From the NCBI RefSeq assembly GCF_900104685.1, contig NZ_LT629755.1, positions 62,001 to 126,000 on the forward strand: a stretch of 64,000 nt of DNA, written 5' to 3'. The translations under genes were made by a program, and so were the position numbers. The notes under the pieces are model-generated. The model ran no database searches, was not told the origin of the DNA, and worked only from the letters and a program-made list of their open reading frames with translations. Below are positions 55,914-64,000 of this stretch, one piece after another; the first letter of the stretch is position 1, and every line of letters starts with the position of its first letter. This DNA is from Agromyces flavus (lineage in GTDB: Bacteria; Actinomycetota; Actinomycetes; Actinomycetales; Microbacteriaceae).

Positions 55914-56351
55914 ATGGCCGGTGCGAAGCGTTCCCCCAAGGGATCGAAGGGCTCGAAGGGGTCCCGAGGGGCAGACCCGCTGGAGTTCCGGTCCCAGGCG
56001 CTCGCCGAGGCGCTCGAGCGGCAGGATGTCGCGGCCGTCGCGCTCGCGCTCCGACACGGCAACACGGTCGTCCCACTGATCAAGCCCGGCCCGCGCGACA
56101 CGCCCCTCGACGGCGGCGAGGTCTGGACCTACCGCGACGCGAACACGGGCGAGGTCGCGCTGCTGCTGTTCAGCGACGCGGCGAACAAGCCGGCGAACCT
56201 GCCGCCCGCGGTCGGGCTGCAGAGCCCGGCCTGGCTGCGGTCGTTCCTGAAGCGCTACGAGTCGACGATCACGACCGTGTTCCTCGACATCGCCGGGCCG
56301 CATCCGATGCAGGCGTCGCCGAGCGAGCTGCTGAAGGCGCTCGACGCGTAG
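55914..56351 (+). CDS. SseB-like hypothetical protein
   Basis: 145 residues: a basic K/S/G-rich start, then an alpha/beta domain (L-A-E-A-L-E-R-Q-D-V-A-A-V-A-L-A and V-W-T-Y-R-D-A-N-T-G-E-V-A-L-L-L-F-S) like the SseB N-terminal fold. The family role is unclear. TAGGCT (55902-55907) ends six bases before the ATG. Convergent with radA, with 3 nt between the stops. Confidence 0.6.
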   Translation: MAGAKRSPKGSKGSKGSRGADPLEFRSQALAEALERQDVAAVALALRHGNTVVPLIKPGPRDTPLDGGEVWTYRDANTGEVALLLFSDAANKPANLPPAVGLQSPAWLRSFLKRYESTITTVFLDIAGPHPMQASPSELLKALDA

Positions 56352-56354
56352 CAG

Positions 56355-57719
56355 TCAGAAGGCGGCGTCGAGCTCGCGCTCGCGTGCGCCCGTCGCGGCC
56401 ATCATCGCGCGTTCGACCGCGGCGCGAACGCTCCCGAGCTCGTCGTCGAGCAGGGCGGTGTAGCCGAGCCGCCGAGCCTCGGCCGCGCGCTGCCGGGCGG
56501 ACGCCACGGGACGCACCTCGCCCGCAAGGCTGATCTCGCCCACGGCGGCGAGCTCGTGCGGCACCGCGCGGTCGCGCATCGCGCTCGCGATCGCCACCGC
56601 GATGGCGAGGTCGGCCGCGGGCTCGACGAGTCGGACGCCGCCGACGGTCGACACGTACACGTCGTGCTCTCCGAGCTGTCGAAGCCCAGCTCGCCGCTCG
56701 AGCACCGCGATGATCATGGCGACGCGCGACGGATCGACACCGTTGACGACGCGACGGGGCTGGGGCGCCTTGGTGCCGACCACGAGCGCCTGGACCTCGA
56801 CCGGCAGGGCGCGCCGCCCCTCGAGCGCGACCGTGACGCACGTGCCGCTCACCGCATTGCGCGACCGGCTGAGGAACAGGCCCGAGGGGTCGGGCACCTC
56901 GGCGATGCCATCGCCGGTCATCTCGAAGCAGCCGACCTCGTCGGTCGGTCCGAAGCGGTTCTTGAGGGCTCGGACGAACCGGAGGGCGGTCTGCCGATCG
57001 CCCTCGAACTGGCACACGACGTCGACGAGGTGCTCGAGCAGGCGAGGGCCGGCGATCGTGCCGTCCTTCGTGACGTGCCCGACGAGGAGCACGGGCAGCT
57101 GCCGTTCCTTCGCGACCCGGATGAGCGTGGACGCCACCTCGCGCACCTGGCTGGGCTGCCCCGGCAGGCCGTCGGAGAGCGAGCTCGACACCGTCTGCAC
57201 GGAGTCGACGATCAGCAGCTCGGGGGCGACCTCGTCGACCTGGCCGAGGATCGTCGCGAGGTCGGTCTCGGAGGCGAGGTAGAGCTCATCGTGCAGGGCG
57301 CCCGTGCGACCGGCGCGCAGGCGCACCTGCGCGGTCGACTCCTCGGCGCTGACGTAGAGCACCCGCCGCCCGGTCGACGCGACGCGCGCCGCGACCTCGA
57401 GCAACAGGGTCGACTTGCCGACCCCCGGCTCGCCCGAGAGCAGGATGGCGGCGCCCGCGACGATGCCGCCGCCGAGCACGCGATCGAACTCGCCGACCCC
57501 GCTCGGCCGGTGCGCCGTCGTCTCGGCCTCGACCTCGGCGATCGGCCGGGCCGCGCGGCCGGCGGACGGAGCGACGGGCTGCAGGCTGCGCACGAGGCCG
57601 CTGCTCGTGCCGGCCTCGACCACGGTGCCCCACTGCTGGCATTCGGCGCAGCGGCCCACCCACTTGACGGTGCTCCAGCCGCATTCGGTGCAACGGTACG
57701 CGGTGGAGGGCTTCGCCAT
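56355..57719 (-). CDS. radA: DNA repair protein RadA (Sms)
   Basis: 454 residues: N-terminal C4 zinc finger (C-T-E-C...C-A-E-C, about 9-29), RecA-like ATPase with Walker A G-E-P-G-V-G-K-S-T (about 98), the RadA-specific K-N-R-F-G-P-T-D-E-V-G motif (about 257) and a Lon-like C-terminal domain. It promotes branch migration in recombinational repair. The frame extends upstream, but 57719 gives the normal N-terminus; TAGGCT lies seven bases before it. Confidence 0.95.
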   Translation of the reverse strand: MAKPSTAYRCTECGWSTVKWVGRCAECQQWGTVVEAGTSSGLVRSLQPVAPSAGRAARPIAEVEAETTAHRPSGVGEFDRVLGGGIVAGAAILLSGEPGVGKSTLLLEVAARVASTGRRVLYVSAEESTAQVRLRAGRTGALHDELYLASETDLATILGQVDEVAPELLIVDSVQTVSSSLSDGLPGQPSQVREVASTLIRVAKERQLPVLLVGHVTKDGTIAGPRLLEHLVDVVCQFEGDRQTALRFVRALKNRFGPTDEVGCFEMTGDGIAEVPDPSGLFLSRSRNAVSGTCVTVALEGRRALPVEVQALVVGTKAPQPRRVVNGVDPSRVAMIIAVLERRAGLRQLGEHDVYVSTVGGVRLVEPAADLAIAVAIASAMRDRAVPHELAAVGEISLAGEVRPVASARQRAAEARRLGYTALLDDELGSVRAAVERAMMAATGARERELDAAF

Positions 57720-57729
57720 GCCCCAGAGC

Positions 57730-58587
57730 CTAGGGCTGCCCGGCGACATCGGCCGGGACCGCCGCGGCCTGCCCCGAGACGGCGTCGTCGTCGGCATCGT
57801 CGGCGGTCGCGTCATCCGCCTCGACCGGGAACCGCTCGGCTAGTGAGGCGAGCAGCGGGGGACGGAATGCGTCGGCCCAGACCCGGTAGCCGTGGTCGTT
57901 GGGATGGAACCAGTCGTTCGCGAAGTGCGTGAACATGCGGCGGAAGCCCCGGAGCCGCGTCTCGCGATGGAGCCGGACGAGGGTGAGCCCGCGCGCCTCG
58001 ACGAGCCGACGCACGATGTCGTTCGCGACCGCGACCTTGCGCTCGTTCTGCGGGAAGTAGAAGAACGGCAGGTCGGCGACGAGCGTGTGCGGCGGCACGG
58101 CGTCGAGGACCGTGGCGAGGTCGCGTTCGAACGCCTCGGGATCCCAGTGGGCGATGTCGTTCGCGCCGATCGCCACGGTCATCACGTCGGGACGGTACTT
58201 CGCGAGCTTCGGAAGTTGGTCTTGAACGGCGAGCCCGACGGTCGCGCCCGAGACGCTGAGATTCACCACGCGGACGGTGCGAGCCGTCGTGTCGCGGATG
58301 AGGCGGGCGAGCACGCCCACGTAGCTGTGGTCGGGCCGGCTGGCCCCGATGCCCTGCGCCGCGCTGTCGCCGAGCGCGACGTAGAGGAGCTCGCCGCGCA
58401 CCTTCGCGTGGTCGCGCCACCACTTGGAGTGCACGGGCAGCGTCTCGTTGAGGATGACGCTGTTGGCGGTGATCCGGGCGCGGAATCGGCGCCACCACGC
58501 ACGGGCGCCGAGGACGATGCCCGCGAGCAGCGCGATCGGCACCAGCGCGGTGACGATCGGTTCGACGGGAGGGCGTTGCTCGACCAT
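57730..58587 (-). CDS. SGNH/GDSL family hydrolase, membrane anchored
   Basis: 285 residues. One N-terminal helix (about 10-30), then the four SGNH blocks: A-L-G-D-S-A-A-Q-G (Ser nucleophile), the Gly-bearing S-V-S-G-A-T-V-G, A-I-G-A-N-D-I and D-W-F-H-P-N-D-H. These enzymes cleave acyl esters; the anchor suggests action on envelope lipids or glycans. The minus strand has TACGCT at 58594-58599, exactly six bases before the ATG at 58587. Downstream radA starts 11 nt from its stop. Confidence 0.88.
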   Translation of the reverse strand: MVEQRPPVEPIVTALVPIALLAGIVLGARAWWRRFRARITANSVILNETLPVHSKWWRDHAKVRGELLYVALGDSAAQGIGASRPDHSYVGVLARLIRDTTARTVRVVNLSVSGATVGLAVQDQLPKLAKYRPDVMTVAIGANDIAHWDPEAFERDLATVLDAVPPHTLVADLPFFYFPQNERKVAVANDIVRRLVEARGLTLVRLHRETRLRGFRRMFTHFANDWFHPNDHGYRVWADAFRPPLLASLAERFPVEADDATADDADDDAVSGQAAAVPADVAGQP

Positions 58588-58679
58588 GCTCCGAGCGTAC
58601 GGCGCGCCGCCGACCGTGGGCCGGGGGTTGCGCGTGCTCCTCCCTTCCCCTGTCCGGCGCGCTGGCATACGCTGGCGCC

Positions 58680-59888
58680 ATGCTCGCGGACACCGACGTC
58701 CTCGTCGTGGGCGCAGGCCAGGCGGGGCTCGCGGTCAGCCATGAACTCACGCGCGCCGGCGTCGACCACGTCGTGGTGGAGCGCGAGCGCGCGGGCGCCG
58801 CCTGGTACGTGCGCTGGAACAGCTTCTGCCTCGTCACGCCGAACCACACCATCCGGTTGCCGGGCGCTGGCGAGTACGACGGCGACGACCCGGGCGGCTA
58901 CCTGCCGCGCGAGCAGATCATCGTGCACCTGCGGCGCTGGGCGGCGTCGTTCGGTGCCCCGGTCCGCGAGCACGCCGGAGTGGACTCGCTCCGGGTCACC
59001 GACGACGGCTTCATCGCCGAGACGCAGGCCGGCCGCGTTCGCGCGCGGCAGGTCGTCGCCTGCACCGGCGCCTACCAGCGCGAGCGGCGGCCGGAGGTGG
59101 CCGAAGACCTCGCCCATCATGTGCCCGTCGTGGGCGCCACCTCGTATCGGTCGCCCGACTCGTTGCCCGACGGCCGCATCCTCGTGATGGGCGGAGGCCA
59201 GACCGCCGGGCAGATCGCCGAGGAGCTGCTGGCCGCGGGGCGCGAGGTCGTGATCTCGCCCGGACGGGCGCCGTCGATGCCCCGGCGGGTGGAGGGCCGC
59301 GACACCGTGGACTGGCTCCTCGACGCGGGCTTCTTCGAGCACACCGCGGCGAACCTGCCGTCCCCGGCGGCACGGCTCGGTCCCAACCCGATCGTCACCG
59401 GCCGCGCGGGGGGTCACGACCTCAACCTCCGGACGCTCGCGGCGGCCGGCGCTCAGCTCACGGGTCGCGTGCTCGGCCTCGACGGCGAGCGGCTCGTGGT
59501 GGCCGACGACCTGGGCGTCTCGGTCGCCTCGGGCGACGAGGGATGGCAGATGGTCTGCGCGCTCATCGCCGAAACGGCCGACCGGATGGGTCTTCCCGCG
59601 CTCGAGCTCCCGGAACTGCCGCCGGCCAGCATCCCGGTGGCCCCGGCCCCTCGCCTCGCCGACCTCGCCGGCGTCGTCGTGGCGTGCGGCTTCCGCCCCG
59701 ACTACAGATGGATCGACCTGCCCGGCGTCGTCGACGAGTGGGGGCTGCCCCTGCAGCGGGACGGCCTCAGCACCGTCGTGCCCGGTCTGTCGTTCGTCGG
59801 CGTGCCGTGGTTGCGCCACCGCAAGTCGCCGCTGCTGATGGGCGTCGGAGAGGATGCCGCGCTGGTCGCGGACCGGATCGCGGCGTAG
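58680..59888 (+). CDS. FAD/NAD(P)-dependent monooxygenase-like flavoprotein
   Basis: 402 residues. N-terminal FAD motif V-V-G-A-G-Q-A-G-L-A (about 8-17) and an internal NAD(P) motif V-M-G-G-G-Q-T-A-G-Q (about 170-179), the two-dinucleotide plan of flavin-containing monooxygenases. The Trp-Tyr-Val-Arg-Trp-Asn-Ser-Phe segment near residue 42 matches the FMO/YUC-like W-x-x-R-x-x-x-F. Substrate unknown. TACGCT lies exactly six bases before the ATG, suggesting a leaderless transcript. Confidence 0.85.
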   Translation: MLADTDVLVVGAGQAGLAVSHELTRAGVDHVVVERERAGAAWYVRWNSFCLVTPNHTIRLPGAGEYDGDDPGGYLPREQIIVHLRRWAASFGAPVREHAGVDSLRVTDDGFIAETQAGRVRARQVVACTGAYQRERRPEVAEDLAHHVPVVGATSYRSPDSLPDGRILVMGGGQTAGQIAEELLAAGREVVISPGRAPSMPRRVEGRDTVDWLLDAGFFEHTAANLPSPAARLGPNPIVTGRAGGHDLNLRTLAAAGAQLTGRVLGLDGERLVVADDLGVSVASGDEGWQMVCALIAETADRMGLPALELPELPPASIPVAPAPRLADLAGVVVACGFRPDYRWIDLPGVVDEWGLPLQRDGLSTVVPGLSFVGVPWLRHRKSPLLMGVGEDAALVADRIAA

Positions 59889-59923
59889 CCCTTCGGGCGC
59901 CGGGCGCGCGCCATCCGCTCGTT

Positions 59924-59952
59924 TTGAACCTCGTGACGGAGTCGTCTACTAT
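59924..59952 (+). promoter_or_regulatory. Promoter of tRNA-Ser
   Basis: TTGAAC (59924-59929), a 17-bp spacer and TACTAT (59947-59952), 7 bp before the tRNA 5' end. A near-consensus pair. Confidence 0.75.
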
Positions 59953-59959
59953 CGATCTC

Positions 59960-60049
59960 GGTACCGTGTCCGAGCGGCCGAAGGTGCAACTCTCGAAAAG
60001 TTGTGTGCGTGAAAGCGCACCGTGGGTTCAAATCCCACCGGTACCGCCA
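59960..60049 (+). tRNA. tRNA-Ser (CGA), CCA encoded
   Basis: Class II tRNA with a long variable arm. Acceptor GGTACCG pairs with CGGTACC, the anticodon loop reads CGA, and CCA is encoded (60047-60049). Its 3' end, including CCA, was duplicated by the IS insertion that follows immediately. Confidence 0.95.
60035..60049 (+). repeat. Left copy of 15-bp target duplication
   Basis: CCACCGGTACCGCCA, the end of tRNA-Ser; repeated exactly at 60991-61005 on the other side of the IS. Confidence 0.8.
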
Positions 60050-60070
60050 TGTGATGTGTCGGGACATCGT

Positions 60071-60897
60071 TTACAGATGTTCCGGGACATCGTTGACATG
60101 AAGCCCCTCCTTCGGGAGGGGCTTCTGTCGTTTCCGGGGTTGGTAGTCGCGGCCGGGATCGATGATGTGTTCGGCGAGGAGTTCGCCGGTGTGCCTGGCG
60201 GTGACGAGGGTTTGCGGTCCGTTCATGAGCAGGATGACGGGGGTGCCGGCGTGGGCGCGGCCGATGCCGAGGTGTCGGAGTCGGCCGGCGTAGCGGATGG
60301 TGATCGTGCCGACGTTGTCGACGGTGTCGTAGCGGACCCGCCAGTGCTCGTCGCCGTGGCGGAGTCGGGGTTCGTCTTTCGGGAGCGACCGGTACGCCTC
60401 GCCGGGGGTGCTTCGGTTGATCGCGCGATGCGGGCGGTGCTCGTTGTACAGCTCCTGGAAGTGCTCGAGCTGCTGGTTCAGGGCTTGGATCGTGTCGGCG
60501 GGCGGTTGCCGTCGGACCGCGGCCGTTTCTGCGGTTGCGGGATCACGACGCCCTCAGCGCGCAGGATCCGCCAGATCGTGGACACGCTCGGGGCCTTCTC
60601 ACCGGCGCGAGTCAGCCGATCGCGGATCGACTCGGCGCCGCCATCGAGTCCGGCGCCGGCCAGTTCGGTTCGAAGCGTCAGGATCCGCTGCCGCATGCCT
60701 TCGGTGGTGCGCGTCGGTGATCGCCGTGGCTTGCGGGAGCGTGGCTCGAGCGCGTCGTCGCCGCCTTCCCGGTACCGGTTCGCTAGCGTGCTCGCCCATT
60801 GCCGGCTGATCCCGAACCGTGCGGCGGCGTCCGCGGCGGTCAAGCCGCCGTCGACGATGGCGTGGGCGATGACACGATTCCGGTTCCCTCTCGACAT
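60071..60897 (-). pseudogene. IS481-family transposase remnant
   Basis: The frame from 60897 encodes the helix-turn-helix half (N-R-V-I-A-H-A-I-V-D-G-G-L-T, then F-G-I-S-R-Q-W-A-S-T-L) and stops at 60478. In the next frame the C-terminal end continues (L-E-H-F-Q-E-L-Y-N-E-H-R-P-H-R-A-I-N) to a stop at 60071. The central region carrying the DDE catalytic residues is missing, so this is an internal deletion plus frame change, not a single frameshift. Not functional. Confidence 0.85.
60100..60125. terminator. Hairpin terminator inside the IS, just after tRNA-Ser
   Basis: 11-bp stem GAAGCCCCTCC / GGAGGGGCTTC capped by TTCG. It lies 50 nt past the tRNA CCA end and can replace the terminator that the IS separated from the tRNA. 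Confidence 0.65.
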
Positions 60898-60990
60898 GCC
60901 CCATCGTCGAGCCCGTCAACGATGTCCCGACACATCCACGCTGTCGTCGATGTCCCGACACACCCGTCAACGATGTCCTGAAACCACACA

Positions 60991-61005
60991 CCACCGGTAC
61001 CGCCA
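60991..61005 (+). repeat. Right copy of 15-bp target duplication
   Basis: Exact copy of 60035-60049; the original tRNA-Ser downstream sequence resumes after it. Confidence 0.8.
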
Positions 61006-61006
61006 T

Positions 61007-61034
61007 GAGAACCCCTGCTGAGGCAGGGGTTCTC
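61007..61034 (+). terminator. Original terminator of tRNA-Ser
   Basis: 12-bp stem GAGAACCCCTGC / GCAGGGGTTCTC with a TGAG loop, directly after the duplicated tRNA end. Now separated from the tRNA by the IS. Confidence 0.7.
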
Positions 61035-61134
61035 TGCTTCTCCGGGGGATCGCCCGATCGTGCGCGATGGTTCGGCTCGGGCCCTGCGTGTCGCCGGTGC
61101 GTGCGATGATTCGGCCGCACGGACAGGAGGCGGC

Positions 61135-62331
61135 ATGCGTGGCGAGGCGAGCGTGTTGCACGCCGACCTCGACGCGTTCTACGCCTCGGTCGAGCAGCGC
61201 GACGCTCCCGAGCTGCGCGGGCGGCCCGTCATCGTGGGCGGCGGCGTGGTCCTCGCGGCGAGCTATGAGGCGAAGGCGCGTGGCGTCCGCACGGCGATGG
61301 GCGGTCGGCAGGCGCACGACCTGTGTCCCGACGCGGTGGTCGTCCCGCCCCGGATGGACGCCTACTCCGAGGCCAGCAAAGAGGTGTTCGCGATCTTCCG
61401 CGACACGACGCCGCTCGTCGAGGGGATCTCCATCGATGAGGCGTTCCTCGAGGTGGGCGGCCTGCGGCGCATCGCGGGCACGCCCGAGCAGATCGCGGTG
61501 CGGCTGCGCGAGCGCGTGCGGGCCGAAGTCGGGCTCCCGATCTCCGTCGGGATCGCGCGGACCAAGTTCCTCGCCAAGGTGGCCAGTGCGGTCAGCAAGC
61601 CCGACGGTCTCCTGGTGGTCGAGCCCGACCGGGAGGAGGCCTTCCTGCTCCCGCTGCCCGTCGAACGCCTCTGGGGGGTCGGCGCCGTCACCGCCGAGAA
61701 GCTGCACCGGCTCGGCATCCGCACGGTCGGGCAGCTCGCCGAGCTCGAATCGGATGCCACCGAGCGGCTCCTGGGCAAGGCGACGGGGGCGCACCTGCAC
61801 GCGCTCGCCCGGCTGCGGGATCCGCGGCCGGTCGACACGACGCGACGTCGCGGATCGATCGGCTCGCAGCGAGCCCTCGGAAGCCGCCCTCGCTCCCCGG
61901 AGGAACTCGACGTCATCCTCACCCAGATCGTCGATCGGCTCGCCCGCCGCCTGCGCGACCGCGACCGGGTGTGCCGCACGGTGGTGCTGCGGCTCCGATT
62001 CGGCGACTTCACCAGGGCGACCCGGTCGCACACCGTCGGCCCGCCGACCGATCGCACAGCGGTGCTGCTGGCCGTCGCCCGAGCGCTGCTCGACGGCGCC
62101 CAACCGCTGATCTCGGAGCGCGGGATCACGCTCATCGGCATCTCGTTCTCGAAGCTCGATCGCGGCGATTCCGTGCAGCCAGAACTCCCGATCGACTGGG
62201 ACGAGGGCGCACGGCTCGACGCGGTGCTCGATGCCGTCCACGATCGGTTCGGCGCGGCGTCGGTCGCGCGCGCGGCGCAGCTGGGCCGGGATCCGGGCGT
62301 ATCTGCACCGGTCCTACCGGAGCACGAGTAG
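61135..62331 (+). CDS. dinB: DNA polymerase IV
   Basis: 398 residues. Y-family motifs: H-A-D-L-D-A-F-Y-A-S-V-E near the start (metal ligand and steric gate) and S-I-D-E-A-F-L-E (about 102-109) with the catalytic D-E. Palm, fingers, thumb and little-finger domains are all covered by the length. It does translesion synthesis without proofreading. Start at 61135 follows AGGAGG; a longer frame is unsupported. Confidence 0.95.
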   Translation: MRGEASVLHADLDAFYASVEQRDAPELRGRPVIVGGGVVLAASYEAKARGVRTAMGGRQAHDLCPDAVVVPPRMDAYSEASKEVFAIFRDTTPLVEGISIDEAFLEVGGLRRIAGTPEQIAVRLRERVRAEVGLPISVGIARTKFLAKVASAVSKPDGLLVVEPDREEAFLLPLPVERLWGVGAVTAEKLHRLGIRTVGQLAELESDATERLLGKATGAHLHALARLRDPRPVDTTRRRGSIGSQRALGSRPRSPEELDVILTQIVDRLARRLRDRDRVCRTVVLRLRFGDFTRATRSHTVGPPTDRTAVLLAVARALLDGAQPLISERGITLIGISFSKLDRGDSVQPELPIDWDEGARLDAVLDAVHDRFGAASVARAAQLGRDPGVSAPVLPEHE

Positions 62332-62423
62332 CAGCAGGGATCACGGGTCGCCGTTCCGGCGCGCGGGCGGGATCCCGGGCGAAGGCTGTGGTGCGCCGAT
62401 GGCGGTCGCGCGCGGGGCGCGGC

Positions 62424-62454
62424 GAACGCCCCGGACCGCGATCCGGGGGCGTTC
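62424..62454. terminator. Terminator between dinB and the glycoside hydrolase
   Basis: Inverted repeat GAACGCCCCGGA...TCCGGGGGCGTTC with one unpaired G, between convergent genes. Confidence 0.6.
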
Positions 62455-62475
62455 GTCATGGCGAACTGCCGGCGT

Positions 62476-63663
62476 TCACTGCAGATCGCGGAAGTCCTCG
62501 ATCCACGCGTACCCGGGTGCGGACTTGGCCTCGCCGCGCCCGGTCACGGTGAGGCTGGCGTAGACGCTGTTGAGGAGCCAGGGTGCCTTCGTCGCGCTCC
62601 AGCCGGAGGTCATCGACGGGATCTGGACGAAGCCGTACGTCGCGACGGCCAGCCGCCCGGTGGCTCGGAGCTGCCCCATCACGTCGCTGAGCAGGTGCTT
62701 CTTGCCCTCGAACCAAGGGCTCTCCGAGAGGAGGTCGTTCCACTTGTGCGACGGGAACGGTTGATCGATCGCCTCACCGATGACCTCCCACACCTGGGTG
62801 TCGGGAGCGTAGCCGTAGCGCTCCGCGAACGTGGGCGGGATGGGATCGGTCATGTGCTCCTGCCAGTACCAGACCAGCGAGAACTCCGTCATCAGGAAGG
62901 TCTGATCGGGGCGCAGGCGCGGAAGCGTGTAGTCGAGGAACGCGCCGATCCGTGCCTCGTCGGGAACGTGGGGATGCAGATCGACGCCTTCGATCTCGGG
63001 CGTCTCGCGTGCGAACGCGAGGAACCGCTCGACCGCGGGCGTCCGGTTCTGCGGCAGGTCGAGGCGATTCAGCGCACCCATGTAAAGGTGCGTGGCGCAG
63101 TCGGCGCCGCACAGCTCGGCCCGCGCATCGATCACGTGCCGCGCGACGGTCTCGTAGAACTCGTTGAGCCGCTGGTCTCGCTGGCCGGGGAGGCTCTCGA
63201 TGAACGGCTCATTGCCGATGGTGACGATGTCGACGGTTCCGAGCACCAGCGGGAGCACCCGGTCGAGACGCTCGAGCTCTGTCGCCATCGCGTCGGTTCC
63301 CGGCGCCGGGAAGGAGGCGTTGGCCTTGGGGAACTTGAGGCTCAGCACCGTCCGATACCCACGATCGTGGGCGTCGATGATCGATCCGATCGTGGGACTC
63401 TCCGCCGGTGGCACGGTATCGGCCTCGGGAAGGACGTAGAACCCCCGAACCCAGCTCGCGCGTGCTTCGCTCAACTCGCGATAGTCCAGCTCGTCGAGGT
63501 TCTCGTTGTAGTTGGCGCCGAGGGCGCCGAGGGCGGGAAATGACCCGCCATCGTCACCGACGTCGGCGGCGAGTGCTGCCCCGGGCAGGCCGATGGCGAG
63601 CATCGCGGCAACCGTTCCGCCGAGGAGCGTCCGTGCGGCCGCGGTGCGACGTCGTGCACCCAT
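62476..63663 (-). CDS. Secreted clan GH-A-like glycoside hydrolase
   Basis: 395 residues. Signal peptide (basic start, A-M-L-A-I-G-L-P-G-A-A-L-A, cleavage near A-L-A-A-D) then a (beta/alpha)8-like domain. I-G-N-E-P-F (about 155) gives the Asn-Glu pair of clan A acid/base residues, and M-T-E-F-S-L (about 265) the nucleophile strand. The family within the clan was not recognised. The ATG overlaps the stop of the upstream GH43-like gene as TGATG, so they act together, probably on a plant or microbial polysaccharide. Confidence 0.65.
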   Translation of the reverse strand: MGARRRTAAARTLLGGTVAAMLAIGLPGAALAADVGDDGGSFPALGALGANYNENLDELDYRELSEARASWVRGFYVLPEADTVPPAESPTIGSIIDAHDRGYRTVLSLKFPKANASFPAPGTDAMATELERLDRVLPLVLGTVDIVTIGNEPFIESLPGQRDQRLNEFYETVARHVIDARAELCGADCATHLYMGALNRLDLPQNRTPAVERFLAFARETPEIEGVDLHPHVPDEARIGAFLDYTLPRLRPDQTFLMTEFSLVWYWQEHMTDPIPPTFAERYGYAPDTQVWEVIGEAIDQPFPSHKWNDLLSESPWFEGKKHLLSDVMGQLRATGRLAVATYGFVQIPSMTSGWSATKAPWLLNSVYASLTVTGRGEAKSAPGYAWIEDFRDLQ

Positions 63664-64000
63664 CAGTCGCGCCCCGCCCGACGCTGGACGTAGAGTCGGT
63701 TGCCCTCGGGACCGGTCCACTCCACCTGCGCGACGCCCGGCACGGCGGCTTCGTCGAGCCGCGACGGATCGGACCAGTGACCCGCGTTCGGATTGAGGAA
63801 GAAGGTCGCCCAGACCTTTCCGCTGTGATCTTCGAAGAAGTTGTTGTGACCCGCGCCGACGCCCGCGGTCCAACGCGGCGCGTAGGGCCCTTCGAACGAG
63901 TCCGACACGGCCACGACGGCGTCGTATTGGTACTGCGTGCGACCGGGCGCGGGCGTGTCGTACGCGTATCGAACGCTGCCGTCTGCCGCGACGGATGTGC
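63663..64000 (-). CDS. Glycoside hydrolase family 43-like protein (partial, 5' end outside window)
   Basis: Only the last 112 residues are visible. The segment with V-S-D-S-F-E-G-P-Y, then G-A-G-H-N-N-F-F-E-D and W-A-T-F-F is typical of the later blades of the GH43 five-bladed propeller (the H-N being a conserved active-site motif). GH43 enzymes include arabinofuranosidases and xylosidases. Translation is coupled to the next gene. Confidence 0.7.
   Translation of the reverse strand, partial: TSVAADGSVRYAYDTPAPGRTQYQYDAVVAVSDSFEGPYAPRWTAGVGAGHNNFFEDHSGKVWATFFLNPNAGHWSDPSRLDEAAVPGVAQVEWTGPEGNRLYVQRRAGRD

Larger units (their letters stand above)
60050..60990 (-). mobile_element. IS481-family insertion sequence, internally deleted (941 bp)
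   Basis: The ends are imperfect inverted repeats: left TGTGATGTGTCGGGACATCG and right (complement) TGTGTGGTTTCAGGACATCG. 15-bp direct repeats flank it. Five copies of a subterminal TGTCGGGACATCGT-like motif lie inside the ends (60057-60074, 60078-60096, and inverted at 60915-60932, 60946-60962, 60966-60983), as expected for transposase binding. The transposase is broken. It could only move if a full relative acts in trans. Confidence 0.85.

Noticed and set aside
59543..61021. 492-residue frame across tRNA-Ser and the IS
   Set aside because: It overlaps a flavoprotein gene in another frame, a tRNA and the antisense of the transposase remnant.

Overview
The window is high-GC DNA from an actinobacterium. 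Gene content and order (ftsH-folE-folP-folB-folK-DUF3180-two PH-domain genes-DUF2520-panC-lysS, clpC, a short argA-type acetyltransferase, radA) and many overlapping start/stop codons fit the Microbacteriaceae; an Agromyces- or Microbacterium-like host is a guess. No rRNA or CRISPR array was seen.

Left part (1-15.7 kb). A pspA pair is followed by a lipoprotein and a small operon (flavin monooxygenase, MarR regulator, DUF3237) with a palindromic operator over its promoter. A sparse stretch comes next. Then a tight four-gene cassette (7250-12997) pairs a processive family 2 glycosyltransferase with two membrane-anchored parallel beta-helix proteins and a UDP-glucose dehydrogenase. It looks like a system for making and modifying a uronic-acid exopolysaccharide, built like alginate operons but using UDP-glucuronate. 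It is the best candidate for an under-described system here. A GT4 glycosyltransferase and a PRC-barrel protein follow.

Mobile island (about 16.19-26.33 kb). A tRNA-Phe gene carries an integrative, mobilizable element in its 3' end. A 37-bp exact copy of the tRNA 3' half lies at 16201-16237 and again inside the intact tRNA at 26297-26333. Between them are a fatty acid desaturase, small proteins, a MobF relaxase-helicase, an HNH-like protein, a DUF4238 protein, a putative HTH regulator, an excisionase-like protein and a tyrosine integrase. No type IV secretion genes were seen, so transfer would need a helper. A fragment of another integrase sits just outside the left end.

Middle (26.4-44.5 kb). 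tRNA-Asp and tRNA-Glu, an M23 peptidase, inorganic pyrophosphatase, and a housekeeping run: tilS, hpt, an MFS protein fused to a cyclic-nucleotide-binding domain, ftsH, the folate genes, panC, lysS and cardiolipin synthase. Most neighbours overlap by a few bases, indicating operons.

Right part (44.5-64 kb). A complete fructose operon (DeoR regulator, 1-phosphofructokinase, PTS IIABC) is preceded by two 30-bp-spaced direct repeats. Then come pirin, an ACT-domain protein, a DUF2975/XRE pair, clpC, argA-like, radA, an SGNH hydrolase and a flavoprotein. A tRNA-Ser gene carries an internally deleted IS481-family element exactly after its CCA end, with a 15-bp target duplication. dinB and two coupled glycoside hydrolase genes close the window; the last runs off the edge. 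Many promoters have a TANNNT box exactly six bases before the ATG, pointing to leaderless transcripts.
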